A DNA stretch of 64,000 nt from Anaerolineaceae bacterium (GCA_020634115.1 JACKCH010000023.1:1-64000); one strand, 5' to 3'; numbered from the stretch's first letter, positions 18,389-27,376 are shown. Program-made: numbers and translations. Notes: generated by a model not told the origin, from the letters alone.

Positions 18389-19418
18389 ATGGTGATCCAC
18401 CGTCTGCCATCGCTTGACAGGTTCCTCTGGATCGGCTTTCTCATTGGGATTATCCCCGCCATCTACCCGGCTTTCGTTTATATTGATACCCAGGACTCCG
18501 TTCGCCCGTTCCTCCTCCTGGGGGCGATTGCCTGCCTGCACGCCGCCCTGCTGCTGCGCTCTTATAGTGTAGCCATCCGAATTCACCGAGAAACACCCCT
18601 CTCGAATGAAACCGGGGTGACATACCATACCGTCTGGCGGCTGGCTTTTCGCCGGATATGGGGTTGGCATGTTGCTTTTGCCATCCTGCGTCTCGGTTTA
18701 GCTGTGGCCTTTGCCCAGGTCTTGCATACCAGCCTTGCAAGTACTTGTTCTCATCGTGGGCTGTACCCTTTCTGTTTCTGGGTTGTAACTGTATCGGGGC
18801 ATTCCGCAGATCATCGCTTTTACAATCGGCCAGTTCGTAGTCGCGTTGGTGACATTAGTCGTCTACAGCGTGTTTGAAGCCGGGTTAAGCAGCGCCCTGG
18901 CCGGTTTTGTCATGAATCGCTGGCATCGCCCTCCGATACAGGCGAAACATCTCGTTCTGATTGTGGTAGTGCTGCGGGCGGGTCTGGCGGTGGGCGGCTT
19001 GGCTGCCTATAACCTATTTATTGCGATTAATGAGTGGGCTACTCGGGGTGATGATGCCGCCCTGTGTAGTCTTTTGAGTGAAAGTGACGCGATTGTGGAT
19101 GACTACTGGGGTGTTGATAGCCGGTATCTGAGCAGCATTATGCCGCATATGATGCTGGAAAATGTCGCCATTATCCCCTTCACGCTGGTTGACAACGCGA
19201 CGTTACTTTCCTCCGATCTGATGCGCCAGAGCTGGTATTGGCTGGCGATTGCCCAGCGTATTCCGGCTTTGCTTGGCGGACTGCTGCTCTATATCGGGGT
19301 TATTAGGGGCTTTTACGGGCATCTTCGGGCGGGTATCCATAGCCCGCCCCTGTGCCTGGTACTTCCCAATTACATCGCCCGTTCCTGTTCGGCGGCCTGT
19401 TCCGGCGTGGTGGTTTCG
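18389..19418 (+). pseudogene. Multi-pass membrane protein, frameshifted
   Basis: The first segment (from ATG 18389, AGGA eight bases upstream) encodes three hydrophobic helices: FLWIGFLIGIIPAIYPAF, VRPFLLLGAIACLHAALLL and WHVAFAILRLGLAVAFAQVL. The frame then breaks near 18730. A short piece in another frame reads LQVLVLIVGCTLSVSGL. From about 18800 a third frame continues (IIAFTIGQFVVALVTLVVY and further helices) to about 19330. Joined, they give a protein of about 330 residues with six to eight helices and no family I recognise. At least two indels are needed, and the 3' end is unclear because it runs into the convergent deacetylase gene. It may be intact in the organism. Confidence 0.6.
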
Positions 19419-20133
19419 TCATCTTTGGAGTTTCATCACGCGGAATTGTTCGGCATAGCAAACGAACCCGGCCTTTTCACCGGCTTCCGCTGACCACTTC
19501 CGCACCATCTCCCCCACTTCCGGCCCAAGCTGCGATTTATGGCACAGCAGCGACTCGACTTTGCGGTCAATCGTGCTGCTGATGTCCACGTAGGTATCGA
19601 TCTTATAGCTGAAATTCACATAGAGTTCGGTCACATCATGCGGCTCGTAACCCTCCGCCAGCAGTTCGGGGAAAATCGGGCGTGTGCCGGCGCTGGGAAA
19701 GGTGGCATACAGAGCGGCTTCGGCAGCGGCCCGGTGGTCGGGGTGGTTGATGTAGCTGTTGTCCACCAGTACGACGGTGGGATCCATACACACCACCCGA
19801 TATGGCCTGATTTCACGAATGAGCCGGGTGAGTTCACGCCGCAGTTCGAGCGTGTGGACGAGTGTGCCGTCGGCATACCCCAGGAAAGCGGACATCCCGC
19901 ACGCCCACCACCGCTGCTGCCGCCCGCTGTTCGTCCTGCCGGGTACGCGCCAGTACTTCCAGGTCGGCATCCGGGGCGTTGCTGCCCGCCGCGCCATCGG
20001 TGACGATACAGTAGATGACTTCTGCGCCTTCGTCCGTCCAGCGGGCGACACTGCCCGCCACGCCGAATTCAATATCGTCCGGGTGGGCGACCACGACCAG
20101 TATTTTCATCGGTTCCCCGTTATTGTTGCTCAT
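19419..20133 (-). pseudogene. PIG-L/LmbE family deacetylase, one frameshift
   Basis: Two frames join into one protein of about 235 residues. The N-terminal part (start 20133, GAGGGATG upstream) has the family's zinc motif AHPDDIEFG after a first strand (KILVVV), and TDGAAGSN. After a frameshift near 19890 the other frame carries ELTRLIREIRPYRVV and the second zinc motif INHPDHRAAA. Members remove acetyl groups from N-acetylglucosamine-type substrates (MshB, BshB, PIG-L). All recognisable metal ligands are kept, which argues that the break is a sequence error. The substrate could be a GlcNAc-lipid or a thiol precursor. Confidence 0.75.
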
Positions 20134-20226
20134 CACACATCCCTCAATCCTGAAAACCAATCCACATTCGTTCCCTCAGGATAGTATTGTGCCGCGCCCC
20201 GGTCAAGCGCCATTTGAAAAATCAGC

Positions 20227-21352
20227 TTACGCCGCCTGTTCCGCTAATTGAGCGGCAATCAGCCGGGCGTAGAGGTCTATGACTTCATCCATCATGGCGG
20301 GCCAGGTCTGCGTTTCGGCAAAGGCGCGGGCGTCTTGTCCCATCTGGGGATACGGGCACGATCTGTAACGATTTGCCGTACACCGTCCACCAGCGCCGGG
20401 ATGTCCCCGACTCGAAGGTGTATCCGGTGCGACCTTCTGCACCACATCCGCCACGCCGCCCACCCGTGAGGCCACCACTGGCAGCCCGGCGGCCATCGCT
20501 TCCACCACCACCAGCCCGAATGTCTCCAACGCGGAGGGAAAACGAACACATCGGCACTGGCATACGCCTGGGAGAGCGCCTCGCCCCTGCATATAGCCCA
20601 TAAAGCGCGTGTTCGTCCCGGCGAAGTGCCGTTCCAGACTCCGCGGGCCGGGCCGTCCCCGACCAGCGCCAGCCGTGTCCCCGGTACTTTTTCCAGGATC
20701 GGGCGCAGGTGGTCAAGCTGCTTCTCATCGGAAAGCCGCCCCACGTAGAGCAGTACCACATCATCGGGATGTCCGTCGGAGAGTTCGGAACGCATCGCAT
20801 CACCGTAAAACCGGGGATTAAAGCGCCCGCATCCACGCCACGCCCCCACAGCCCCACGTTATGCACGCCCAGCGCCAGCATGTCCCGCTGAATCAGACGT
20901 GAAGGCGCTGGTGTAGTCCGCTTGATTGAACATGAAGCGCGTCAGCCAATCCGTCACCGGCTGATGAAGCCCAGGTTAAAGTGATGCACCAACCGCGCCA
21001 GGTCGAGGTGGAACGAAGCCACTGTGGGGATGCCCAGGTATTTCGCCATCATCATCCCTGCTCCGCCGATCAGCGCCGGGTGGATGAAATGAGCGATGTC
21101 CGGGTCGAACTCTTTAAGCTGGCGATAGGTGGAGAGCGTCGGCGGGCCAACCTTGAGTTCCGGGTATAGGGGCAGCGTTACGCCCGGCACACCGATGACC
21201 GGCGTTTCTTTATAGTGCGTGACGCCCATCTTGGGGGCGACGATCACCGTCTCAATGCCGCGCTCCGTCAGGTGGTCGAGCAGCAGGCAGATCACGGTCA
21301 CAATGCCATCAATTTTTGGCAGAAAAGTCTCGGTGAACAGGGCGACACGCAT
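20227..21352 (-). pseudogene. GT4 family glycosyltransferase, several frameshifts
   Basis: The N-terminal 130 residues (start 21352) read as a clean GT4 beginning: MRVALFTETFLPKIDGIVTV, then a donor-side strand and HFIHPALIGG. After about 20955 the frame changes at least three more times, but the donor domain can be followed: VVLLYVGRLSDEKQLDHL, LALVGDGPAR, YASADVFVFP, and the E-x7-E element ETFGLVVVEAMAAGLPVVAS. Total length matches an enzyme of about 370 residues. The opening is typical of the subgroup containing plant and cyanobacterial SQD2 and bacterial diacylglycerol glycosyltransferases, but this is only suggestive. The 5' part has GGAGG upstream of the start. Confidence 0.75.
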
Positions 21353-21442
21353 AGGCGGTGATTTCCTCCGGCGTTTTGGGCTGGCTTCCGTGTGTTACAA
21401 CACACCAGCCCCCCAGAAGTCGCGCGGTTGATCTCCCTGCCG

Positions 21443-22489
21443 TCACGATGCGAGGCTGAACAGTACCTGCGGTTGGCTGCCATCGGCTTGGGTCACGACG
21501 ATGTCCTCGCTCTTTGGGGCGTCAAAGCGGGGGCTGATGAAGGCGATTTGTGTCCCGTCCGGCGACCAGGAAGCAGCGAAATAGGCGCGTTCGCCGGGCA
21601 GTTGGATGGTGAACGTACTACCGTCATCCCGGTTCATCACCGTGAGGTCGCCCCACTTGGAACCGAGCGCCAGGAACAAGAGTTGCTGGCCGTCGGGCGA
21701 AACCACCGGCGCACGCCCATGGTCCCAGACGATTTGCCGCTCCGTGCCGTCTGCGTGAATCTGCTCAATTTGCTCCTTATAGTTGGGTTGCATGGAACAA
21801 AACACAATCTGATCGTCACGGGATGACCAGGAAAGGCTCTGGTAGCTGTCCACGTCGCCGGTATCGGTGAGTTGCTGAAGATGACTGCCGTCCCGATCAA
21901 TAATGTAAAGGTCGCCCAGCGCGCTCCCGGCAGATTGCACGACGAAGGCCAGGCGTTGGCTATCCGCTAACCACACCGGACGCGCCGCTCTACCGAAGTT
22001 CGTCAACCGCCGCTGGTCGCTGCCGTCTGCCGCCATCACGTAGAGCGACTGAAATTCATCGCCCTCACGCAGCGACAGAAATGCGATATATTGCCCGTCC
22101 GCGGAAGGAACTGGGTCAATGCCACCCGGAGCATAGTAAGTAGGGCGCCAGCCGACATCCGGTGTGAGCGCGACTCCGGCCTCACCCGATAGCGGCGTCT
22201 GGTAAATCTGCGCCTGGTTGTCGACTTCTAGCACGGAGAGGAGCGCCTGTCCATCCGCTGACCAGGCCGGTGTCAAATTCAGGGGATCGGCATCCGTGAT
22301 CCGCTGCTGTTCCCCATCCAACGTAACGACAAACAGGCCATCCTTGCTTGCAAAGGCCAACGCCTGACCATCCGGCGACCAGGCCAATGCCTGAATCGTG
22401 GCCGTAAACCCCCCAGCCTGCGCCGGAACGACGGCCAGACTCCACACCAGCAACAAACTGATGACGAACAAAAATCGGGCTTTTGACAT
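21443..22489 (-). CDS. Exported TolB-like PD40 beta-propeller protein
   Basis: The 348-residue protein has a signal peptide (FLFVISLLLVWSLAVVPAQA). About six PD40 blades follow, marked by repeats of the type W-S-P-D-G-x-x-[IL]-A-F (ALAWSPDGQALAFAS, PAWSADGQALLSV, AASWSPDGTQIAFISP). The ATG at 22489 is chosen because TGGAGG lies five bases upstream and the signal peptide begins there; the longer frame runs into repeat DNA. Such propellers bind proteins or glycans outside the membrane; no catalytic motif is seen. It lies downstream of the palindromic repeat and upstream of the broken GT4 gene on the same strand. Confidence 0.85.
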   Translation of the reverse strand: MSKARFLFVISLLLVWSLAVVPAQAGGFTATIQALAWSPDGQALAFASKDGLFVVTLDGEQQRITDADPLNLTPAWSADGQALLSVLEVDNQAQIYQTPLSGEAGVALTPDVGWRPTYYAPGGIDPVPSADGQYIAFLSLREGDEFQSLYVMAADGSDQRRLTNFGRAARPVWLADSQRLAFVVQSAGSALGDLYIIDRDGSHLQQLTDTGDVDSYQSLSWSSRDDQIVFCSMQPNYKEQIEQIHADGTERQIVWDHGRAPVVSPDGQQLLFLALGSKWGDLTVMNRDDGSTFTIQLPGERAYFAASWSPDGTQIAFISPRFDAPKSEDIVVTQADGSQPQVLFSLAS

Positions 22490-22510
22490 GTAAACCTCCA
22501 CTATTTTCGG

Positions 22511-22556
22511 GGTGTAGGGGCGGCTCGGTGTGACCGACCCAGGGCGCTCCCTTACA
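22511..22556 (-). repeat. Palindromic repeat, single diverged unit
   Basis: GTGTAGGGGCGGCTCGGTGT followed by GACCGACCCAGGGCGC shares the GTAGGGGCG core and the pairing arms (GGTCGGTCACACCGAGCC on the minus strand) with the other hairpin units. It lies just upstream of the PD40 gene start. Confidence 0.5.
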
Positions 22557-22610
22557 ACATAAGAGCTACTCATTTATACTCATTTATCCTACACTGAAAT
22601 CGCTTTTCTG

Positions 22611-22733
22611 ACCCCTCCACAACCCTCCTTCAAGGGGACGTACGTCCCCGTCTCAGTCGCCGCAAACGGGGTTGGATCTGGTCAAACAGAGCCGACAAGT
22701 CGCCCCGCTGGCAGGGGAGATTTAGAGGGGGTA
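22611..22733 (+). repeat. CCCCTCC...GAGATTTAGAGGGGGT repeat, copy 1
   Basis: The segment starts ACCCCTCCACAACCCTCC and ends GGCAGGGGAGATTTAGAGGG followed by GG, with GGTCAAACAGAGCCGACAAG before the end. The ends are complementary, so the whole element can fold back on itself. Copy 2 at 61673-61764 keeps the same order and termini with a shorter centre. Confidence 0.7.
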
Positions 22734-22875
22734 AAAAAGCCGCAGGTGTGCCCCAATGTGAAGTGTTTATCTTGATACAACACCCTGTGCCACCGCCCCC
22801 ACCCCACTATAGAAACCGGCAGGCCGGGTATGATACACTGCGCCCCTATGGGTATAGAGAGACCGGTAGCACCAC

Positions 22876-23325
22876 ATGGCAGACCTCATGACATTAGGGA
22901 TGGTTTTTAGCTGGGCATTTTTCTCCTTTTGGAGCGCGATTCCGGCAGGCATAACGCTCCAGATCGCGCCGGGACTGGTGGCACTCACTGTCACCATTAG
23001 CTATACCTGCGGTGTGGTGCTGGTCGTCTCCGCCGGGACGCCGCTGCGGGCGCGCATTGCCCGGCGTATCGAACGTTCAGGGGGAACGAGCCACCCTAAC
23101 CGAGCGCTGCGGGCAATCCAGGCCGCTTGGTCGCGCTTCGGGTTGGTGGGGTTGGGCTTGGTCGCCCCGGTGACTGTCGGCGCTCAGCTCGGCGCGGTCA
23201 TCGGGCTGACCCTGGGGGCCAAACCGCTGCGATTGGTCGCGGCCATGACCTTCGGCGCGGCCCTGTGGAGTGCCGCAATCACCCTGGCGATTCTCGCCGG
23301 AGTCCTGGCGGTTTCAGCGGGCTGA
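22876..23325 (+). CDS. Small membrane protein, possibly small multidrug export family
   Basis: A 149-residue protein with four hydrophobic segments. Between the second and third is a basic cytoplasmic loop (residues about 58-85, RARIARRIERSGGTSHPNR). The Gly-rich GLVGLGLVAPVTVGAQLGAV and the following GLTLGAKPLRL resemble the PF06695 'small multidrug export' proteins, which are distantly like DedA; this is a tentative match from pattern only. No strong ribosome-binding site is seen. It stands alone and is followed by a pentapeptide-repeat gene 103 bases on. Confidence 0.6.
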   Translation: MADLMTLGMVFSWAFFSFWSAIPAGITLQIAPGLVALTVTISYTCGVVLVVSAGTPLRARIARRIERSGGTSHPNRALRAIQAAWSRFGLVGLGLVAPVTVGAQLGAVIGLTLGAKPLRLVAAMTFGAALWSAAITLAILAGVLAVSAG

Positions 23326-23428
23326 AGCCGGTTGAATGCCACCGATTAGTTGTGAGTTAGGCCCGGTTGCGGTAACATGACAGTCTATACACAGTGGGCG
23401 GTGTACCAACCGTGATCTGGAGGAAATA

Positions 23429-23875
23429 ATGGCAGAAATTAACCGTAAAGAACTCGTTCTGGCGTTGATCGGCGCTGGCCCCAACCCCCGGTTGGCGGGC
23501 GTAGACCTGAGTGCGCTCATTATGACTCGGCTGAATATGGAAGGCGCGAACCTGCGCGGTGCGAATCTTCAGGGGTCTACCTGCCGCGAGGCGATCCTGC
23601 GCTCCACCAACATGACGGGCGTAGACTGCACCGTCGCGCAAATGCAGTATGCCGATTTCAACGGCGCGAATCTGCTGGGCGCGAACTTCACTGGTGCGAA
23701 TTTGCAGGGCGCGCGGCTTTCCGGCTCGAACATGCAGAATGCGGTGTTGAACAGTGCGAACCTGCTGGACGCCGATATGCGCGGCGCAAGCGTGAGCGGG
23801 GTCAAATTCGATGAACGCACCGTCTGGCCGGATGGCAAGGTGGGCAGCCGCAGCAACCCTTCCAATTATGTGTAA
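23429..23875 (+). CDS. Pentapeptide repeat protein
   Basis: The 148-residue protein is mostly a run of A-[ND]-L-x-x pentapeptides from about residue 35 to 130 (MEGANLRGANLQGS, FNGANLLGANFTGANLQGA, SANLLDADMRGAS). These fold as a right-handed quadrilateral beta-helix. The start has an excellent GGAGG six bases upstream. It has no signal peptide or membrane helix, so it is cytoplasmic. Some family members mimic DNA and bind gyrase, but nothing here shows such a role. Two hairpins follow the stop. Confidence 0.88.
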   Translation: MAEINRKELVLALIGAGPNPRLAGVDLSALIMTRLNMEGANLRGANLQGSTCREAILRSTNMTGVDCTVAQMQYADFNGANLLGANFTGANLQGARLSGSNMQNAVLNSANLLDADMRGASVSGVKFDERTVWPDGKVGSRSNPSNYV

Positions 23876-23885
23876 GGGATGTCAC

Positions 23886-23927
23886 AAAAAAACAAAGTGA
23901 GGGCGTCAACCATATCACGTCCTCACT
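23886..23927 (-). terminator. Intrinsic terminator for the leftward hypothetical gene
   Basis: AGTGAGGGCGT pairs with ACGTCCTCACT (one mismatch) around a nine-base loop. On the minus strand the stem is followed by TTTGTTTTTTTG, a strong U-run. It serves the gene at 24033-24410; the stem may also act on the plus strand. Confidence 0.75.
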
Positions 23928-23941
23928 GTCTCAGGCAGGCA

Positions 23942-23972
23942 GCCCCGTTGTTACGGGGCAGTTTGTATATTT
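23942..23972 (+). terminator. Intrinsic terminator after the pentapeptide gene
   Basis: GCCCCGT and ACGGGGC form a seven-base GC-rich stem with a TTGT tetraloop, followed by AGTTTGTATATTTT. Confidence 0.6.
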
Positions 23973-24032
23973 TCGCAGGTGTGCACAGGTTTGGAAAACA
24001 CACCGCCACACACCCAGAATCACTCGAAGCCG

Positions 24033-24410
24033 CTACCAGAACGGATTGTTGGTGTCTTCCGGGATAGCCTCATCCAACGCGGTTTCGACTTCCTCCGGCA
24101 GTTCAATCACCAGACTCTCGGTTTCAAGCTGATCGTGAATCCACAGCCACGCCGCTTCGTGGTCGTAACGCGGGTCAATCGTGACCATCACGCGGTTACT
24201 CGGGCGCTGAAAAAACGCCGGGCCATTATAGACCACTTGCAGCACGCAGCTCAGGTGACGGACAAACTGAATTACGTCAGGTTCCGCTGTCAGCCAGAAA
24301 CTCCAGATGCCGCGCTGCTCGAATGGCTCCGTGATGTGAAAGAGTGCGGGGCGCGGTGGTAAGACTGGTTTTTGTGACGGGTTCTTTTGATCGGCACGTG
24401 AAGAAGCCAT
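24033..24410 (-). CDS. Hypothetical small soluble protein
   Basis: A 125-residue acidic protein, start ATG 24410 (a longer frame to 24449 is possible). It has a basic Ser/Lys/Pro-rich first 25 residues, then a mixed alpha/beta domain with HITEPFEQRGIWSFWLTAEP and FQRPSNRVMVTIDPRYDHEA. There is no signal peptide and no family that I recognise. A terminator lies just downstream on its strand, supporting that it is a transcribed gene. Confidence 0.6.
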   Translation of the reverse strand: MASSRADQKNPSQKPVLPPRPALFHITEPFEQRGIWSFWLTAEPDVIQFVRHLSCVLQVVYNGPAFFQRPSNRVMVTIDPRYDHEAAWLWIHDQLETESLVIELPEEVETALDEAIPEDTNNPFW

Positions 24411-24656
24411 ATGCAGCACCCCCAAACTCTTGTGTGATAAGCGGTACACTCAGCGTACCGGAATCCGGGAATTTGACCAACCCCGCAAAAATAGGGGGAT
24501 TTGGCGAACACGGGCGTGCAGGGTCGCGGAAAATCGGGTATGCTCTAATAGATCAGGACATTATGAGTTGCATATATCGAAGCGCCTGACTTGAAATCAA
24601 GCGGTCAGCCGTCGGTGGGCAGTGTGTTCATACCCGCAGCACCACCTTTACGGAGC

Positions 24657-24683
24657 ACTGAAAACTGACTACTGAAAACTGAC
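24657..24683 (+). repeat. ACTGAAAACTGA short tandem repeat, copy 1
   Basis: CACTGAAAACTGA occurs twice in a row with a two-base spacer, ending 25 bases before the nuclease start codon. Related runs lie at 50262-50321 and 61930-61956 on the same strand. Confidence 0.65.
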
Positions 24684-24707
24684 CGCGACGAAGGAAACCC
24701 GACACCC

Positions 24708-25241
24708 ATGAAACCCCTCTCTCTGGCCCTGTCTATGCTGTTGGCTGTCCTGTTGGCGGCCTGTACCTTTGGTTTTGACCCATCTTCCACCGCCATACCC
24801 GGTGTCACCACTGGCGGGAGTGCGCCCAGCAATGGCGATACGGCGACCGTAACGCGCATCATTGATGGCGACACGATTGATGTCAGCATGAACGGTCAGA
24901 CGTACCGGGTGCGCTACATCGGTATGAATACCCCGGAAAGCGACCAGGTGTGTTACAGTGAAGCGACCCAGGCGAACGCGCTGTTCGTCCAGGGCAAGAC
25001 GGTGCGCCTCGTCAAAGACGTGAGTGACACCGACCAGTACGGACGGCTGCTGCGTTATGTGTACGTGGGCGATCTGTTTGTCAATCAGGCCTTGGTGGAA
25101 CAGGGATTCGCGGAGGTCGTCTCGTATCCGCCCGACACCGCCCAGTTTGAGACCTTCAAACGATTGGAGCAACAAGCGGCGGCGGCCAACCGGGGCTGCC
25201 ACCCCACCGGGATTTTTGACGACGGCTCATACACACGGTAA
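24708..25241 (+). CDS. Staphylococcal-nuclease-like lipoprotein
   Basis: The 177-residue protein has a lipoprotein signal with lipobox LLAAC (Cys19), so it is anchored to the outside of the membrane. After a Ser/Thr/Gly linker comes an SNase (OB-fold) domain. It shows TVTRIIDGDTIDV, the catalytic Arg and Glu region VRYIGMNTPES and the second Arg in DQYGRLLRYVYVG. These match the Ca2+-dependent thermonuclease active site, so extracellular cleavage of DNA and RNA is expected. Length is normal for the family. It stands alone, preceded by the short tandem repeat. Confidence 0.88.
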   Translation: MKPLSLALSMLLAVLLAACTFGFDPSSTAIPGVTTGGSAPSNGDTATVTRIIDGDTIDVSMNGQTYRVRYIGMNTPESDQVCYSEATQANALFVQGKTVRLVKDVSDTDQYGRLLRYVYVGDLFVNQALVEQGFAEVVSYPPDTAQFETFKRLEQQAAAANRGCHPTGIFDDGSYTR

Positions 25242-25305
25242 GTCGTTGCGATGAACGTTTACCGTACCACGCGGAAAACAGGGTAGGTAGGGGCATGATA
25301 ATGCA

Positions 25306-25460
25306 GTTTCACAATTCAATACGGATTTCCTGTAGGGACGCCCTTCTGGGCGTCCGCTGGACTACAGAATCGCTCTAAAATAAGGGATTTGTAGGGGCGC
25401 ACGGCGGTGCGCCCCTACGAGAAACATATCACCGTGCTAATATCTTAAAATGCATTGTCC
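25306..25460 (+). repeat. Two-hairpin dispersed repeat, copy 2 (best copy)
   Basis: The order is GTTTCACAATTCAATA, a first hairpin GGACGCCCTTCTGGGCGTCC, the spacer GAATCGCTCTAAAATAAGGG, a second hairpin GTAGGGGCGCACGGCGGTGC followed by GCCCCTAC, then a tail ATCACCGTGCTAATATCTT. Copy 1 (388-508) is the same order inverted. The copy at 32630-32752 shares the tail and two-hairpin form. It fills the gap before the SH3/GH-A gene. Confidence 0.75.
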
Positions 25461-25511
25461 TGCCCTAGCGCGAAAAGAAACATCCATTCAGGTTCAAAAA
25501 AGGAGGTTGTC

Positions 25512-27176
25512 ATGAGTGCATTGTCCATCCAATGGCCGTCGGCGGCACGACCCGCCAGCATCACCACCCCGTTTGACCCGAAAACTGGTATCGTGGGTAT
25601 CCATGCGCCGCAAGACACCACCATTTTCGCCGGAGCGGATGGTATGGTGGAGGCGGCAGGGGACGGGTACGTCCAGGTGACATCTGAAAGCTATACCCTG
25701 ACGTATGCCAATCTCAAAACCGTCACGGTGCAAGGCGGGCAGTCTGTCGCCGCTGGGGATGCCCTCGGGACATGTGCCGGGCCTGAACTACGGCTGACGC
25801 TCTACCAGACCCTTGACCCGACAGAGATGCTCGTCGAACCGGATGACAAAGAAACCAAAGAGACGGGAACAATTGAAAAACCGGAAGCAGTGTATGTCGT
25901 CCCCAACGTCCGCAGCGAGTTAAACGTCCGCACCGCGCCCGACTCCTCCGTCCCCAATGTGGTTGGGACGGTCACGCCGCTGGACACCCTGGAATCGCTG
26001 GAAGACGCCGATACCACCGCCGCCAAACTCGGCAAGAAAGACCAGTGGCTCAAGGTCAGGAATCTCACCGGGACGATTGAAGGTTTCACTGCCGCCTGGC
26101 TGCTGGTGCCCTACACCGGCCCGATTCCGCCAGAAATCCCCAAACTGCCGGAAACGGGTATCACCGGGATGAATCTGGATTTCTACAACGAGCGCGGCAA
26201 CCCCGGCCCGGCGCTCATGAAAGGGATTGGCTGGGTGCGCGTGAAGTTTAACGTCTCGCTCGACCCTACCAAGCCACACGAAGACGGCGACCCACATCAC
26301 CGCTACGGCAACACCGATATTGAAGGGAAATTCAACTATTACAAGCAGCAGCTTCAGCCGTATGTGGATGCCGGCATGAAGGTGTTGATGGTCTTCACGC
26401 ACCAACTGTATGGTGAGGCAGCCCGCAAGCCGGACGGCGGCTTCAAGTACAACTTCGCCGGGATGTATAACGAACCGAAGGCCTGGGACGAATTTATCCC
26501 GATTTACGCGGATTTCGCCAAACGCAGCGCCAAACTGTTCGCCGGGACGGGGCTGGTTCATGCTTACCAGATATGGAATGAGCAGGACACCGCGCCGGAA
26601 CATGCGCGGGCGGCAGTCCCAATCAAAGCAACCGACTATGGCCGGATGCTGGCGCAAACCATCCAGGCGATCCGGGAAGTGGATAAAACCACGCCGATCA
26701 TCACCGGCGGGCATGTCGGCGGGCCGGTCAGTGGTAAGGCCTACGCCGAAGCCGCGATAAAAGAAATGAAACGAGCCTTCCCGCAAGCGCCGCTGCCGGA
26801 TGGCATCGCCTGTCACTCGTATGGCCGGGCGGGCGTGCTGGATCAGAACGCTAAGACATTCGGCTATGGTCGCTTCGGGCTGATTGATGACGATGTCATC
26901 GCCTACAGCCAGGTACTCCCTGGCAAACCCATCTGGATTACTGAGTGGGGTGTCCTCGACCAGAGCCGGCCAGAAAGCGACAAGCGCATCGCCCCGACGG
27001 ACGAAGTGACGGATTATGCGGTGAACTTCATCAACAAGCTGAAAGACAAGTTCCCTGGCAAAGTCACATCGGCTATGTGGTACGCCTGGGCGCATTACAT
27101 GGATAATGGCTACGGCATGGTGGATAGGGATGGCAAGCCCAACGGGGATTTACTGAAAAAATTCGCCAAACTGTAA
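25512..27176 (+). CDS. Multidomain protein: M23-like fold, SH3 domain and GH-A clan glycoside hydrolase domain
   Basis: The ATG at 25512 has AGGAGG five bases upstream, giving 554 residues. Residues about 10-105 resemble a degenerate M23/biotinyl-like beta domain (HAPQDTTIFAGADGMVEAAG). Residues about 120-205 form a bacterial SH3 domain (RSELNVRTAPDSS). The rest is a TIM-barrel of the GH-A clan type, with the acid/base pair IWNEQD and nucleophile ITEWG in the expected order, plus HSYG before it. It probably cuts a glycan, with the SH3 domain binding wall or surface. No signal peptide is visible, which is odd for such a protein. The exact GH family is uncertain. Confidence 0.78.
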   Translation: MSALSIQWPSAARPASITTPFDPKTGIVGIHAPQDTTIFAGADGMVEAAGDGYVQVTSESYTLTYANLKTVTVQGGQSVAAGDALGTCAGPELRLTLYQTLDPTEMLVEPDDKETKETGTIEKPEAVYVVPNVRSELNVRTAPDSSVPNVVGTVTPLDTLESLEDADTTAAKLGKKDQWLKVRNLTGTIEGFTAAWLLVPYTGPIPPEIPKLPETGITGMNLDFYNERGNPGPALMKGIGWVRVKFNVSLDPTKPHEDGDPHHRYGNTDIEGKFNYYKQQLQPYVDAGMKVLMVFTHQLYGEAARKPDGGFKYNFAGMYNEPKAWDEFIPIYADFAKRSAKLFAGTGLVHAYQIWNEQDTAPEHARAAVPIKATDYGRMLAQTIQAIREVDKTTPIITGGHVGGPVSGKAYAEAAIKEMKRAFPQAPLPDGIACHSYGRAGVLDQNAKTFGYGRFGLIDDDVIAYSQVLPGKPIWITEWGVLDQSRPESDKRIAPTDEVTDYAVNFINKLKDKFPGKVTSAMWYAWAHYMDNGYGMVDRDGKPNGDLLKKFAKL

Positions 27177-27207
27177 GTGGGCCGCGCCTGCAAACGGGAA
27201 ATTCATA

Positions 27208-27232
27208 AACAGGGGGTATCACGCCCCCTGTT
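27208..27232 (+). terminator. Terminator-like hairpin
   Basis: AACAGGGGG pairs with CCCCCTGTT around a seven-base loop, 32 bases after the stop of the SH3/GH-A gene. It is not followed by a T-run, so it may need Rho or only protect the 3' end. Confidence 0.5.
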
Positions 27233-27376
27233 CGCGTTCTGCCGGGAAGGATGTCGCCACCCCACACGTCCCCTGCCTGCCACATGGCTTGACAGATTGC
27301 CCGTGTACAGATTTAATTCAGGCTAATTCGCGTTTCATGAACACTTTGGGGAATAGTGGTCGGAATAGCTGGTTAG

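Larger units (their letters stand above)
22490..22875. other. Gene-free region carrying two repeat families
   Basis: These 386 bases lie between two divergent genes. They hold a palindromic repeat unit (22511-22556) and the CCCCTCC...GAGATTTAGAGGGGGT repeat (22611-22733). No gene was seen. Confidence 0.6.

Noticed and set aside
24570..24605. tRNA-Ser-like anticodon segment (CTGACTTGAAATCAAGCGG)
   Set aside because: No acceptor stem, D-arm or T-loop (GTTCRA) can be placed around it; chance resemblance.
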